Of a stretch of DNA of 43,370 bases, positions 1 to 7,430 are shown one piece after another. The notes under the pieces are model-generated. The model saw nothing but the letters and a program-made list of their open reading frames with translations. It had not been told where the DNA came from and searched no databases. The DNA lies in assembly GCA_031359995.1 (NCBI GenBank), contig JANMAT010000072.1, forward strand, positions 1 to 43,370, given 5' to 3'. This stretch comes from JANMAT01 sp031359995. GTDB taxonomy: Bacteria; Actinomycetota; Acidimicrobiia; Acidimicrobiales; Ilumatobacteraceae. Both the position numbers and the translations under genes were made by a program. Every line of letters begins with the position of its first letter. Position 1 is the stretch's first letter.

Positions 1-1040
1 CTTACGGCGGGTACCAGTCGATCACCGGTGTCCAGGCCGGCGTGTTGACGCCGTGGCCCAGCAACGTCGCCCCGCCCGCGCTGGTCTGTGCGACGCCGAC
101 GCTGAACGGAGCCCCGTACTCGGTGGCCAACGGCGGGAGCATCCAACTGTCCGGCAGCCTGCCGGCCAGTGTGACCACGCCCACCACCATCAGCTGGACC
201 GCCGGCACCGGGCTGCTCGGGACGCCGACGGGCACCGACCTGAACGGCAGCCTCCCCGGTGCGACGACGACCACCCCGACGTTCAACGCCGCCGGTCTGG
301 CCGCCGGCGGTGTGTACAACGTGAACTTCCAGGCGGCGAACCCGTGTGGCGTCAGCGTTGTGAGCAGCACGATCACCGTGGTGGCTGCACCGCCGCCCAC
401 CGTCAACCCGATCCAGAACCAGACGGTGACCGCGGGCGCCACCGTCACCGTCAACGCCTCGAGCGCGTCGCTCCCGGCGCCGACGTGGACCTGGGCTCGT
501 AGCGGTGGAACCGGACCGGCCGTGGCCTTCACCCAGACTCCGGCGGCGGCAACCCCGTCGGCTGCGTCGTCGATCAACTTCACAACGGCACCCGCTGCGG
601 GCACGTACATCTTCAGCGTGACGGCGACGAACGCCAACGGCACCTCGTCGGCGACGTCCGTGACGATTACAGCGACGGCATCGGTGCCGACGACGATCAC
701 CTTCGGTGGGACGTTGGAGTACCGCATCTCCAAGCAGCGCCTGGTGATGACGGCGACGTCGACCAACGCTTTGGTCAACAGCATGGTGTTGCAGCCGTAC
801 CTGACGGACACCGGAACGATCTTCGACCCGGCGACGTTGGGGGCGAACCTGACCGTGTCACTCATCACGCCGGGAGCGTTCACCATCACACTGGTCGGTG
901 CACCGAAGCCGGCGTGCAACCTCAACCCGGCGAACTTTGCGACGCCGTGTGTGCAAACGCCGATCACGGTGAAGGGCTTCACCGCCGGAGTGCTGACTGA
1001 CACCAGCGCCGCGACGGCCCTGCAGAAGATCAGGCAGTAA
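1..1040 (+). CDS. Ig-like repeat cell-surface/secreted protein, 3' end (5'-truncated by window edge)
   Basis: The reading frame is open from position 3 to the TAA at 1038-1040, so this is the C-terminal ~345 residues of a longer protein. The sequence is rich in Thr, Ser, Ala, Val and Pro and looks all-beta. Two Ig/PKD-like modules are suggested by repeated edges of the kind GAPYSVANGGSIQLSGSLP and QNQTVTAGATVTVNASSAS, each ending in strands such as YIFSVTATNANGTSSATSV. A last module contains YRISKQRLVMTATST and has two Cys that could form a disulfide. No transmembrane segment, LPXTG motif or catalytic motif is visible in the part present. The likely role is an extracellular adhesive or envelope protein; the exact function is not recognisable. 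A strong hairpin follows directly (1070-1097). The N-terminal end, and hence any signal peptide, lies outside the window. Confidence 0.75.
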   Translation, partial: YGGYQSITGVQAGVLTPWPSNVAPPALVCATPTLNGAPYSVANGGSIQLSGSLPASVTTPTTISWTAGTGLLGTPTGTDLNGSLPGATTTTPTFNAAGLAAGGVYNVNFQAANPCGVSVVSSTITVVAAPPPTVNPIQNQTVTAGATVTVNASSASLPAPTWTWARSGGTGPAVAFTQTPAAATPSAASSINFTTAPAAGTYIFSVTATNANGTSSATSVTITATASVPTTITFGGTLEYRISKQRLVMTATSTNALVNSMVLQPYLTDTGTIFDPATLGANLTVSLITPGAFTITLVGAPKPACNLNPANFATPCVQTPITVKGFTAGVLTDTSAATALQKIRQ

Positions 1041-1069
1041 GCGCGGAGCGATCCGCTTGTAAGGGAGGC

Positions 1070-1097
1070 GTCGGGGCCCCGGAAACGGGGCCCCGAC
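1070..1097 (+). terminator. Perfect 12-bp hairpin with GAAA tetraloop
   Basis: GTCGGGGCCCCG (1070-1081), loop GAAA (1082-1085) and CGGGGCCCCGAC (1086-1097) form a perfect stem 30 nt after the stop of the surface-protein gene. There is no U-tract, as is common for high-GC actinobacterial terminators. Confidence 0.75.
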
Positions 1098-1108
1098 ATC
1101 GCCGAGAG

Positions 1109-1153
1109 ATGGCAGCGGAGGAGGGGCGCACTTGGCCCTTCCACCGCTGCCAT
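1109..1153 (+). terminator. Second, longer hairpin (19-bp stem) followed by T-rich stretch
   Basis: The arms 1109-1127 and 1135-1153 pair over 19 positions with one A/A mismatch and one G-U pair around a 7-nt loop. The stem is followed by TTGCTCTT. It stands in tandem with the hairpin at 1070-1097 and is probably a back-up terminator. A small structured RNA cannot be excluded. Confidence 0.6.
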
Positions 1154-1310
1154 TTGCTCTTCGGAGCTCGACGTCATTTCGGTAGCCACGTCCCCGTGCA
1201 TTTTCAAACAATATGGGTCCCGATTTATCGATCGAATTGTGTGACATTGCCGACCGAGCGGCGATGTAGCGATCGACCCGCTCGACCAACCTCCTGAGGA
1301 CGGCCCTTTC
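1154..1310. other. Intergenic region with AT-rich island upstream of the Thr/Ser-rich protein gene
   Basis: No gene was found here. Positions about 1198-1248 are much more AT-rich than the surroundings (for example TTTTCAAACAATATGG and GATTTATCGATCG) and probably hold the promoter of the downstream gene. I could not assign a convincing -35/-10 pair. A weak Shine-Dalgarno (TGAGGAC) lies about 10 nt before the ATG at 1311. Confidence 0.4.
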
Positions 1311-2159
1311 ATGAACGCCCGCAAGCTCACCATCGTCGGCATCGGCGCAGTCGTCTGCGTCGTGGGCCTCGGTTCGATCGTCTACGCCCGCAGCGGGTCC
1401 TCCGGAACGCGCCGCGCGGGCGATGCCAAGGTCATCGGCGCTCGCCGCGGCGGTGCATCGAGCCCGACCTCGAGCGTCGACGCCAAAACGAGTTCCCCAT
1501 CGACCGAGGGCGGCGCGACGAGCACCTCGGAACCGTTCGGTCAAGGCGGTGACCACGGCAGCAGCACCACCGGTGCCACCGTCGCGGAAGGGACGAAGAC
1601 CGACACCACGGCCGAGGCCACGTCGGCATCGAGCCGGGCGACGTCCTCTGGACCCGATGATGCCAGCTCGACTGCGACGACCGGTCACCAGGAGTCCACG
1701 TCCACGTCCACGGTCGCCGGACCGGCCGACTCCGCGACGACCGCCGGCACCGTCGCCGTGAGCCAGGTCACCGAAGCCAGCACCAGCGCGCCGACGGTCG
1801 CACCGGTCGAGACCACGGTGCCGGCGACGACCGCTCCCCAAGGCGGTGGCGGCGGGGGTCACGGCGGCGGGGGCAACGGCGCCGAGGTCATCACCATCAG
1901 CAAGTGCTTCACGAACGCCACCGCCCACGGCTTCGGGGCGATGCTGATCAAGGCGGCCAGCTCGAACCCGGCGGCCCAGTTGTCGGCCTACCGGTCCGAC
2001 AGCAGCCTGATCGGCGAGGTGCAGAACGGCGGCGGGAGCCGGTACGGGGGCACCGTGATGGAGATCCAGCAGTACGACCCGGGCACCGTCACCATCAAGA
2101 GCAGCACCGGCGCCAGCGCCACGTGCCAGACCGGGCCGTTCCCGGTACAAGCGGGCTGA
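1311..2159 (+). CDS. Membrane-anchored secreted protein with long Thr/Ser-rich stalk
   Basis: A 282-residue protein. Residues 5-25 (LTIVGIGAVVCVVGLGSIVY) form a single N-terminal hydrophobic segment after a short basic head, so it is an uncleaved anchor or signal peptide. Residues ~30-170 are almost entirely Ser, Thr, Ala, Asp and Gly, a mucin-like stalk. A Gly/His-rich linker (GGGGGGHGGGG) leads to a compact C-terminal domain of ~90 residues with two Cys (in ISKCF and ATCQT) that could form a disulfide. That domain has alternating beta-type strands (FGAMLIKAASSNPAAQLSAY, GTVTIKSSTGASATC). The pattern recalls small beta-sandwich domains in actinobacterial surface proteins and is loosely similar to the last module of the gene before it. 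I do not recognise a function. It sits alone between hairpins, transcribed away from the flagellar cluster. Confidence 0.7.
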   Translation: MNARKLTIVGIGAVVCVVGLGSIVYARSGSSGTRRAGDAKVIGARRGGASSPTSSVDAKTSSPSTEGGATSTSEPFGQGGDHGSSTTGATVAEGTKTDTTAEATSASSRATSSGPDDASSTATTGHQESTSTSTVAGPADSATTAGTVAVSQVTEASTSAPTVAPVETTVPATTAPQGGGGGGHGGGGNGAEVITISKCFTNATAHGFGAMLIKAASSNPAAQLSAYRSDSSLIGEVQNGGGSRYGGTVMEIQQYDPGTVTIKSSTGASATCQTGPFPVQAG

Positions 2160-2221
2160 GTGGCGTCTACGACCGCGAGGTCCGCTGACGGGAGTGCCGC
2201 CCGCCAGCGCGACCCGCAGGA

Positions 2222-2251
2222 CCGGCCTGCCGGGCCCGCCCGGCAGGCCGG
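2222..2251. terminator. Perfect 13-bp hairpin between convergent genes
   Basis: CCGGCCTGCCGGG (2222-2234), loop CCCG and CCCGGCAGGCCGG (2239-2251). It lies between the plus-strand gene ending at 2159 and the minus-strand NUDIX gene ending at 2280, so it can serve both directions. Confidence 0.75.
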
Positions 2252-2266
2252 TGTCCGTAGCCGGCT

Positions 2267-2292
2267 CGCCTGGCGCTCGTCAGCGCCAGGCG
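2267..2292. terminator. 11-bp hairpin spanning the NUDIX stop codon
   Basis: CGCCTGGCGCT (2267-2277), loop CGTC and AGCGCCAGGCG (2282-2292) is a perfect stem. It contains the TGA stop (complement of 2280-2282) of the NUDIX gene, so transcription of that gene likely ends here or at the next hairpin. Confidence 0.6.
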
Positions 2293-3011
2293 AACACCGG
2301 CTGCTCGTAGTCGACGACGCGCTCCAGCGTGCCTTCGATGGCCGCCCGGCGGAACTGCAGGATGACCGCGCCGGTGGGAGCGTGGATGAGATCGCCGCCC
2401 ACGGGGATCTGCACGACCGGCCTCGGAGACTCGGGGATGGTGACGAACCGCGGTGAGTCGGGTCGGCAGATCTCACGGAACGCCAGGCGATGCACCGACC
2501 GCACCTCGGTGGGGTCGGGGTGCAGCTCCGGGTCGGCGCCGCCCCAGAACACGAACGGCGTCATCACGTACCCCGAGCGCGTGGCGTAGTCGTCGAGCTG
2601 ACCGAGCAGGTGCTCGCGGCCGAGCACGAGACCGATCTCTTCACGCAGCTCCCGCAGGGACGCCTCGAAGGCCGTCTCGCCCTCGTCGACGCGACCACCG
2701 GGGAAGGCCCACTGGCCGCCGTGTGAGCGCAGCGTGGCCGCCCGCCGGGTCAGCAGGATGGCCGGCCCACCCGCGGTGCCGGCCACGCTGCCGGTGAGCG
2801 GGTAGTCGTCGGCACCGGGGATGCCGCCGAGGCGGTCGGGGAGCGCCGGGTTGTGGTCCTCACCGTGCACCGCGGCATCGCTGTCGACCACCACGACGGC
2901 GACGGCGGCATGGCGGCGACCGTCGAGGTCGAGGGCCAACCGGTCATGGCGGGCGAGGTTGGCGGCGAGCTGCGCGCGCAACTCGTCGCCGAACACGGGG
3001 GTGGTGGTCAC
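2280..3011 (-). CDS. NUDIX hydrolase, CoA pyrophosphatase-like
   Basis: A 243-residue NUDIX protein. A perfect Nudix box lies at residues 106-128: G-x5-E-x7-RE-L-R-EE-I-G-L, containing REEIGL. It is preceded by ILLTRRAATLRSHGGQWAFP, which matches the UPF0035 signature of the NudL/NUDT7 branch that cleaves coenzyme A and related diphosphates to phosphopantetheine and 3',5'-ADP. Substrate is inferred from that signature only. The start is taken as the GTG at 3011 because it overlaps the TGA of the upstream gene (GTGA at 3008-3011), giving translational coupling. A longer in-frame reading upstream lies inside the neighbouring gene and is not needed. Two hairpins follow the stop. Confidence 0.85.
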   Translation of the reverse strand: MTTTPVFGDELRAQLAANLARHDRLALDLDGRRHAAVAVVVVDSDAAVHGEDHNPALPDRLGGIPGADDYPLTGSVAGTAGGPAILLTRRAATLRSHGGQWAFPGGRVDEGETAFEASLRELREEIGLVLGREHLLGQLDDYATRSGYVMTPFVFWGGADPELHPDPTEVRSVHRLAFREICRPDSPRFVTIPESPRPVVQIPVGGDLIHAPTGAVILQFRRAAIEGTLERVVDYEQPVFAWR

Positions 3012-3835
3012 GCGTCGGCGGCGTCGAGCTTGGCGAACGCGGCGCGGGTGGCCCGCATGCCCGACACCGCGCGCGGGAAGCCGGCGTAGCCGGTGAGGTG
3101 CACGAAGACCTCCTCGATCTCGATGCGCGTGAGGCCGTGGTGCAGGCCGCCGGGCACGTGGAAGGCCAGCTCGCCCTCCTGGCCGAGGGCGCCGAGCATG
3201 GCGATGACCACGAGGCTGCGATCGCGCCGCGACAGGCCCGGCCGCGACCACACCTCGCCGAACGCCCACCGGAAGGCCACGGTGCCGACGTCGCCCAGGA
3301 AGTCCTGCAGCATGCCCAGATCGACGGCCGCATCCGCGCTGGCCCGGCCCCCGGTGAGCGTGCGGCGCACGTCGATGGCGCGGCGGTCACGCTCGTCGTC
3401 GTCCAGGTGCTCGGCCGCCGCGCGACCCTCCACCCGCTCGGTGCCGTCGAGGCGGTTCCACACGTTGTCGAGGTGGCGCACCGAGGCCATCGCCGCGGGG
3501 AAGCCGGCGTAGGCCGCCACGTGCAGCAGCGCCTCTTCGATCTCGACGCGGGTGAGCCCGTGGCGCAACCCGATCTCGGTGTGCAGCTCGAGCTCCTCGT
3601 CACGGGCTTGGGCCATGAGCACCGACACCACGAGCAGGCTGCGGTCGCGGCGGGAGAGCTGGGGGCGGGCCCACAGCTCGCCCATGATGTAGTCGACCGC
3701 GTAGGAGCCGAGGGCGCCGTACTTGCGCTCCATGGCGCGCGCACCCCGCACGGGGTCACCCTGCTCACCGTTGAAGCGGTGCATGACCTCCAGGGCGCGC
3801 GCCCGTCGTACCTCGTGATCAACCGACTCGACCAT
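3008..3835 (-). CDS. Tandem carboxymuconolactone decarboxylase (CMD/AhpD-like) domain protein
   Basis: A 275-residue protein with two copies of the CMD fold. Repeat 1 (residues ~35-105) has the core LSRRDRSLLVVSVLMAQARD then ELHTEIGLRHGLTRVEIEE. Repeat 2 (~170-265) has LSRRDRSLVVIAMLGALGQE then FHVPGGLHHGLTRIEIEE. These fit the PcaC/AhpD superfamily; the Cys-x-x-Cys pair of AhpD peroxidase partners is absent, so a decarboxylase-like or unknown role is more likely. The ATG at 3835 has GAAGGGGG upstream, and a TAGGGT -10-like box is at 3862-3867. It is probably independent of csrA, which ends 39 nt upstream. The NUDIX gene follows with a GTGA overlap. The substrate cannot be told from sequence. 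Confidence 0.8.
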   Translation of the reverse strand: MVESVDHEVRRARALEVMHRFNGEQGDPVRGARAMERKYGALGSYAVDYIMGELWARPQLSRRDRSLLVVSVLMAQARDEELELHTEIGLRHGLTRVEIEEALLHVAAYAGFPAAMASVRHLDNVWNRLDGTERVEGRAAAEHLDDDERDRRAIDVRRTLTGGRASADAAVDLGMLQDFLGDVGTVAFRWAFGEVWSRPGLSRRDRSLVVIAMLGALGQEGELAFHVPGGLHHGLTRIEIEEVFVHLTGYAGFPRAVSGMRATRAAFAKLDAADA

Positions 3836-3874
3836 CGTGGGTCCCCCTTCGACTGGGGCGACCCTACGACCCGA

Positions 3875-4126
3875 TCAGCGGTTGGAGCGAGTGACCGGCT
3901 GGGGGCTCGGCCTGAGCGCAGCGATGGCACCCATGTCGGGCGTCTCCTTGAGCGCTTCGGCGTTGGCCGAGGCCACCTCGGCCACGAGCTCGCTGCGCAG
4001 CACGCGCACCGACTTCGGGGCCCGAACGCCGAGGCGCACGATGCCGGGACGCACCTCGAGCACCTCGATCTCGATGTCGTCACCGATCATGATCGTCTCG
4101 CCCACACGGCGGGTCAGCACGAGCAT
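3875..4126 (-). CDS. csrA: Carbon storage regulator CsrA (translational repressor)
   Basis: An 83-residue CsrA. The N-terminal ~55 residues are canonical: MLVLTRRVGETIMIGDDIEI, then RLGVRAPKSVRVLRSEL, with Leu4 and the RNA-binding Arg44 in place. The last ~25 residues (ending QPVTRSNR) form a tail longer than in E. coli CsrA (61 residues). CsrA binds GGA motifs in RNA hairpins. In FliW-containing bacteria it represses flagellin translation until FliW, released from flagellin, sequesters it. The gene starts 4 nt after fliW with GGGAG upstream of the ATG. It is the last gene of the flagellar supercluster. The likely target, the fliC leader, has two GGA sites (see 35244-35307). Confidence 0.96.
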   Translation of the reverse strand: MLVLTRRVGETIMIGDDIEIEVLEVRPGIVRLGVRAPKSVRVLRSELVAEVASANAEALKETPDMGAIAALRPSPQPVTRSNR

Positions 4127-4130
4127 GACG

Positions 4131-4532
4131 TCACGCTCCCAGAGCCACGGGGTGGCGCATCGGCCAACCCTGGCGGTCGAGGATCATCTGCCGAGCCACG
4201 CCCTTGCCGGCGTTCACGACGATCGGGGCGGCGAGGTTCAGCCAGGCCTGGCGGCCTTCGACATCGATGTGGGCCACCACGAACACGGCCACGTCGGTCG
4301 GTTCGGTGGCGCCGATGGCGGCCATCTCGGCATCGGGCAGGTCGGGCGCGTAGCCCGGTGCCAGGTCCCACGGTTCGGCCACGAGCAGGCCGATGCCGGG
4401 CTCGTCGAGGCTCCGCATCACGGAGAACACGGCGTCGGGTGCGCTCAGCTCGATCACCCAACTGCGCAGCGCGTCGAAGCCGGGTAGGCCGTCTGGTGTG
4501 GTGATCACCGGCGGCTCGGGGGTGTCGCTCAT
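4131..4532 (-). CDS. fliW: Flagellar assembly factor FliW (CsrA antagonist)
   Basis: A 133-residue FliW. Family features are LPGF near residue 17, the central LLVAEPWDLAPGY..DLPDAEM segment, and the C-terminal NLAAPIVVNAGKGVARQMIL motif typical of the family. FliW binds flagellin and, when free, binds CsrA allosterically, linking flagellin level to flagellin translation. The ATG at 4532 is chosen over an in-frame upstream ATG at 4586 because AGGAG sits 7 nt before it. csrA follows after 4 nt, the usual partnership. A plausible separate promoter lies at 4585-4613, so the pair may be expressed without flgK/flgL. Confidence 0.95.
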   Translation of the reverse strand: MSDTPEPPVITTPDGLPGFDALRSWVIELSAPDAVFSVMRSLDEPGIGLLVAEPWDLAPGYAPDLPDAEMAAIGATEPTDVAVFVVAHIDVEGRQAWLNLAAPIVVNAGKGVARQMILDRQGWPMRHPVALGA

Positions 4533-4584
4533 CGTGTGCTCCTGCTGCGTCGTGCTGCGCACGGGGTCGGCGTCGTGCTGGCCC

Positions 4585-4613
4585 ATCGGTACCCTGGCGG
4601 CCGGCCTGGTCAA
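4585..4613 (-). promoter_or_regulatory. Candidate housekeeping-type promoter of fliW-csrA
   Basis: On the minus strand TTGACC (complement of 4608-4613), 16 bases, then TACCGAT (complement of 4585-4591), giving a leader of about 45 nt to the fliW ATG. It fits a vegetative -35/-10 pair rather than the flagellar motif found elsewhere in the cluster. Confidence 0.45.
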
Positions 4614-4624
4614 CCGGCCCACGG

Positions 4625-5515
4625 TCACCGGAGGAAGTCGACGAGGGACTGCTGGATGGACTTCGCCGTGGCGCCCAGGGCCGCTTCGTAGGCGGCCTGC
4701 TGGCGGTTCACGTCGGTGATCGCCTCGGTCAGGTCCACGTCCTCGGCCTTGCTCAGATCGGCCTGGATCGTGGTCTGGCGGCTGCGGTTCGAGTTGAGCA
4801 CGGTCTCGGCCCGGTTGGTGGCCGCTCCGATGCGGGCCCGCGCCGTGGTGACCGACGTGCGGAACGTGTCCATCTGGTCGATGGCCACCTTCATGCCGGC
4901 GCTGTTGTTCGTCTTCAGGTCGTTGATGAACGTGTCCAGCATGCTGAACGCGTCGGTGCCGGCCGCCTGGAACACGTCGGACGCCAAGACGTTGAGCTGG
5001 ATGGAATCGGAGTCGGAGACCGACCGCATGATCTGCTCGCTCGGCGTACCGGTGAACGTCCAGGCCCCGCTCACCATCGCCACCGCGTCGGAGCTGTTGT
5101 AGCCGGCGAACAGGGGCTGGTCGAGGTAACGGGCGTTGGCCAGGCCGACGAGCTGGTCGCGGATCTGGCGGACCTCCTCGGCGATGGCCGAACGACCCTC
5201 GTTGTTCATGGTGCCCGTGCTGGCGCCGACGGCCAGTTCCTTCAGCCGGGCCACGAGCGAGTTCACGTCGCTCAGCTGGGCGTCGGTGATGTCGAGGCGG
5301 CTCTGGGCCTCGCCGGCGACGCTCTCGTACGACTTGAGCGAGGTCAGCTCGCTGCGCAGGCTCAGCGCCGTCGCCGCGCTGCCCGGGTCCTCTGACGGGC
5401 GCGTCCACGCCTTGCCCGACGACAGGCGGGCCGACGCCCGCTCGAGCGCGCTCGAGCGGGTCATCAGCCGCGACTGGGCGCCGAGGGTGCTGCTGAGGAA
5501 GGTGGTGCGGATCAT
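4625..5515 (-). CDS. flgL: Flagellar hook-associated protein 3 (FlgL, hook-filament junction)
   Basis: A 296-residue flagellin-like junction protein. The N-terminal D0/D1 helix pattern RLSSGKAWTRPSEDPGSAAT is diagnostic of FlgL (flagellin-like but with the SEDP turn). A coiled segment follows (RLDITDAQLSDVNSLVARL), then GYNSSDAV in the central domain. The C-terminal D0 helix (EAITDVNRQQAAYEAALGAT) is typical of the family. FlgL is exported by the flagellar type III system and joins FlgK to the flagellin filament. The ATG at 5515 is 11 nt downstream of flgK. fliW lies 92 nt downstream behind a probable promoter. Confidence 0.95.
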   Translation of the reverse strand: MIRTTFLSSTLGAQSRLMTRSSALERASARLSSGKAWTRPSEDPGSAATALSLRSELTSLKSYESVAGEAQSRLDITDAQLSDVNSLVARLKELAVGASTGTMNNEGRSAIAEEVRQIRDQLVGLANARYLDQPLFAGYNSSDAVAMVSGAWTFTGTPSEQIMRSVSDSDSIQLNVLASDVFQAAGTDAFSMLDTFINDLKTNNSAGMKVAIDQMDTFRTSVTTARARIGAATNRAETVLNSNRSRQTTIQADLSKAEDVDLTEAITDVNRQQAAYEAALGATAKSIQQSLVDFLR

Positions 5516-5526
5516 GGGTCAGTTCC

Positions 5527-6816
5527 TCACATTCGGATCAGCGTGTCGAGCAACGAGTCGACCGTGGTGATGATGCGTGCGGCAGCGGCGTAGGCCTTCT
5601 GATCGGCGATCAGGTTGGCCATCTCCTCGTCGAGGTTCACGCCGGTCACGGCGAGGCGCTGCTGGTTGGCGGTGTCGGACAGGTTCTGGGCGTTGGTGTT
5701 CGATCGGTTGAGGTTGGCGACCGTGCCCCCGACGTAGGTGACGAGGTCGCGGGCGTTCGGGTCGACGGTGCGGCGCAACAGCGCCAGCGAGGTGGCGCCG
5801 TTCCCGTTCTGGGCGCCACCGGCGGCGTCGGCCACGGCCAGGCCCGACGGGTTGACGATGAGCACCGTCATGGCCGTGCCGTCATCGGCCAGCAGGGCCG
5901 CGCCGTTCACGCCCGCGGTCGTCTTGTTCAGCTGGTGCTGCGTGTTGATGGCACTGACCAGGCTCGCGACGAAGTTGTCGAGCTTGGCCCGGTAGCCGGG
6001 CAGGTCGTTGGTGAGCACCGCCTGCAGCCCGCCGGCGGTGCCGCCCACGGTGATCGGACCGGCGGGATGCACCACCTGGCCCGCGTTGAGCGGGTCGAGC
6101 GAGAGCTTCGACACGAAGTCGCCGTCGACGACGGTCATGCCGTTGACCGACACGCGGACCTTGCCGTCGGGGTACATCGTGGCCGTGGCGCCGAGCGACT
6201 TGGCCAGCTGGTCGATGGCGTTGTCGCGTTGATCAGCGAGGTCGGGCGGCAGGCCGGTCGGGGCGATCCGGTTGAGCGCGGCGATCTGGTCCATGGCGCC
6301 GTTGGCCGTGTCGAGCTCGGCCTGGAGGCGCTGCGTGGCGTTGACGCCGAGGTTGTCGAACTCGGTGCGGGCCTGGTTCACCCGGCCGGCCAGGTCGTTC
6401 AGGTTCGAGAGCACCGCCGTGCCCATCGACGCGTCGCCCGGCTTGCCGGCGAGCGTGGTGAACGAACCCCACAGACGTCCGAGCGAGGCGGTCACGCCGT
6501 TGTCGGGTTCGCCGAGACCATCCTCGACGCGCTGGCCGAACTCGGTCCGGATGCCGAGGCTGTTGGCGTTGGAGGCGGTCGTGCGCACCCGGGCGTCGAG
6601 GTACCCGTCGCGGCTGCGGCTGATGCCCTGCACGTCGACCCCGGAACCGAGGGGGCCGTAGATGGTCTGGCGCGGGAACCCGGCGCGGCGGTCGACGCGC
6701 TGGCGCGTGTAGCCCTCGGTGCCGGCGTTGGCGATGTTGTGGCTGGTGGTCTCGATGGCGGCCTGCGAGGTGCGCAGGCTGCTGAGAGCGATGGACAGGG
6801 AGCTGACGACGGTCAT
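5527..6816 (-). CDS. flgK: Flagellar hook-associated protein 1 (FlgK)
   Basis: A 429-residue FlgK, close to the short end of the family. The N-terminal rod/hook signature is at residues 20-40 (IETTSHNIANAGTEGYTRQR). FlgK-specific motifs follow: LGSGVDVQGISRSRDGYLD, and the C-terminal helix VNLDEEMANLIADQKAYAAA. The protein is the first junction protein on the hook and is exported with the help of FlgN, whose gene lies immediately upstream (16 nt gap). There is no sign of truncation of the D0/D1 ends, so the shortness lies in the variable central domain. Confidence 0.96.
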   Translation of the reverse strand: MTVVSSLSIALSSLRTSQAAIETTSHNIANAGTEGYTRQRVDRRAGFPRQTIYGPLGSGVDVQGISRSRDGYLDARVRTTASNANSLGIRTEFGQRVEDGLGEPDNGVTASLGRLWGSFTTLAGKPGDASMGTAVLSNLNDLAGRVNQARTEFDNLGVNATQRLQAELDTANGAMDQIAALNRIAPTGLPPDLADQRDNAIDQLAKSLGATATMYPDGKVRVSVNGMTVVDGDFVSKLSLDPLNAGQVVHPAGPITVGGTAGGLQAVLTNDLPGYRAKLDNFVASLVSAINTQHQLNKTTAGVNGAALLADDGTAMTVLIVNPSGLAVADAAGGAQNGNGATSLALLRRTVDPNARDLVTYVGGTVANLNRSNTNAQNLSDTANQQRLAVTGVNLDEEMANLIADQKAYAAAARIITTVDSLLDTLIRM

Positions 6817-6832
6817 GGCTGGCTACCTCGGC

Positions 6833-7384
6833 TCACAGGGACCGCTGGAGGCGGGGTCGGGCGGGCGCCGCGGCCGTGCGGCCGTCGGCGGAGTACGTGT
6901 TGTTCGTGCCGTGGACGTCGCCGAGCACGGCGTCGAGGTGGCGCATGCTCACGCCGATGTGGCGGCGGATCTGGCCCGACGTGCTCTCGACCTCCGCCGT
7001 GAGCGCAGTCAGGCGCCGGCGGTAGGCGGTGAGCGCGGTGGCGACGCCCTCGGGGCTGTTGGCGGCGATCGACGCCAACGTCATCTCCATGCCGGGCACG
7101 CCGGACTCGGCGGCGAGGCGGGCCACGAGGTCGTGGCGCAGATGCTCGATCTCGGCCAGTTCGCTGGCGGCCATGTCGACCTCGGCGGCGGCCGCCTCGA
7201 CGAAGCGGGTCTCGTCGGACGCGGCCACGAGGCGCAGCACCGTCAGGCGCCACAGCAGGGTCTCGGTGAGCGCCACGACACCGCCGACGCAGGCGACGAG
7301 CTGCGACAGCGTGTGGGCCGGCAACGCCGCGAGACCGGCGGCACCGAGATCGGTGCGGCTCAGTTGAAGCTGGTCGTGGTTCAC
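6833..7384 (-). CDS. flgN: FlgN-type export chaperone for FlgK/FlgL
   Basis: A 183-residue, largely alpha-helical protein with the FlgN pattern: an N-terminal helix with LVALTETLLWRL-type Leu spacing, a central long amphipathic helix (AAAAEVDMAASELAEIEHLR), and a C-terminal helical stretch ending in a disordered tail (ADGRTAAAPARPRLQRSL). FlgN binds the C-terminal helices of FlgK and FlgL to keep them export-competent. The assignment rests on this pattern and on its position directly before flgK-flgL. The start is the GTG at 7384 with GGAGG 7 nt upstream. The stop of the HD-GYP-like gene is 46 nt upstream. Confidence 0.8.
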   Translation of the reverse strand: MNHDQLQLSRTDLGAAGLAALPAHTLSQLVACVGGVVALTETLLWRLTVLRLVAASDETRFVEAAAAEVDMAASELAEIEHLRHDLVARLAAESGVPGMEMTLASIAANSPEGVATALTAYRRRLTALTAEVESTSGQIRRHIGVSMRHLDAVLGDVHGTNNTYSADGRTAAAPARPRLQRSL

Positions 7385-7430
7385 GGGCGGGCCTCCGGGA
7401 GGGTGCTGGGGCGGTTGCTGGTGCTGGCGG

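Noticed and set aside
1109..1297. Small plus-strand frame of 62 codons between the first two genes
   Set aside because: It starts inside the 19-bp hairpin, lacks a Shine-Dalgarno sequence and has no recognisable similarity.
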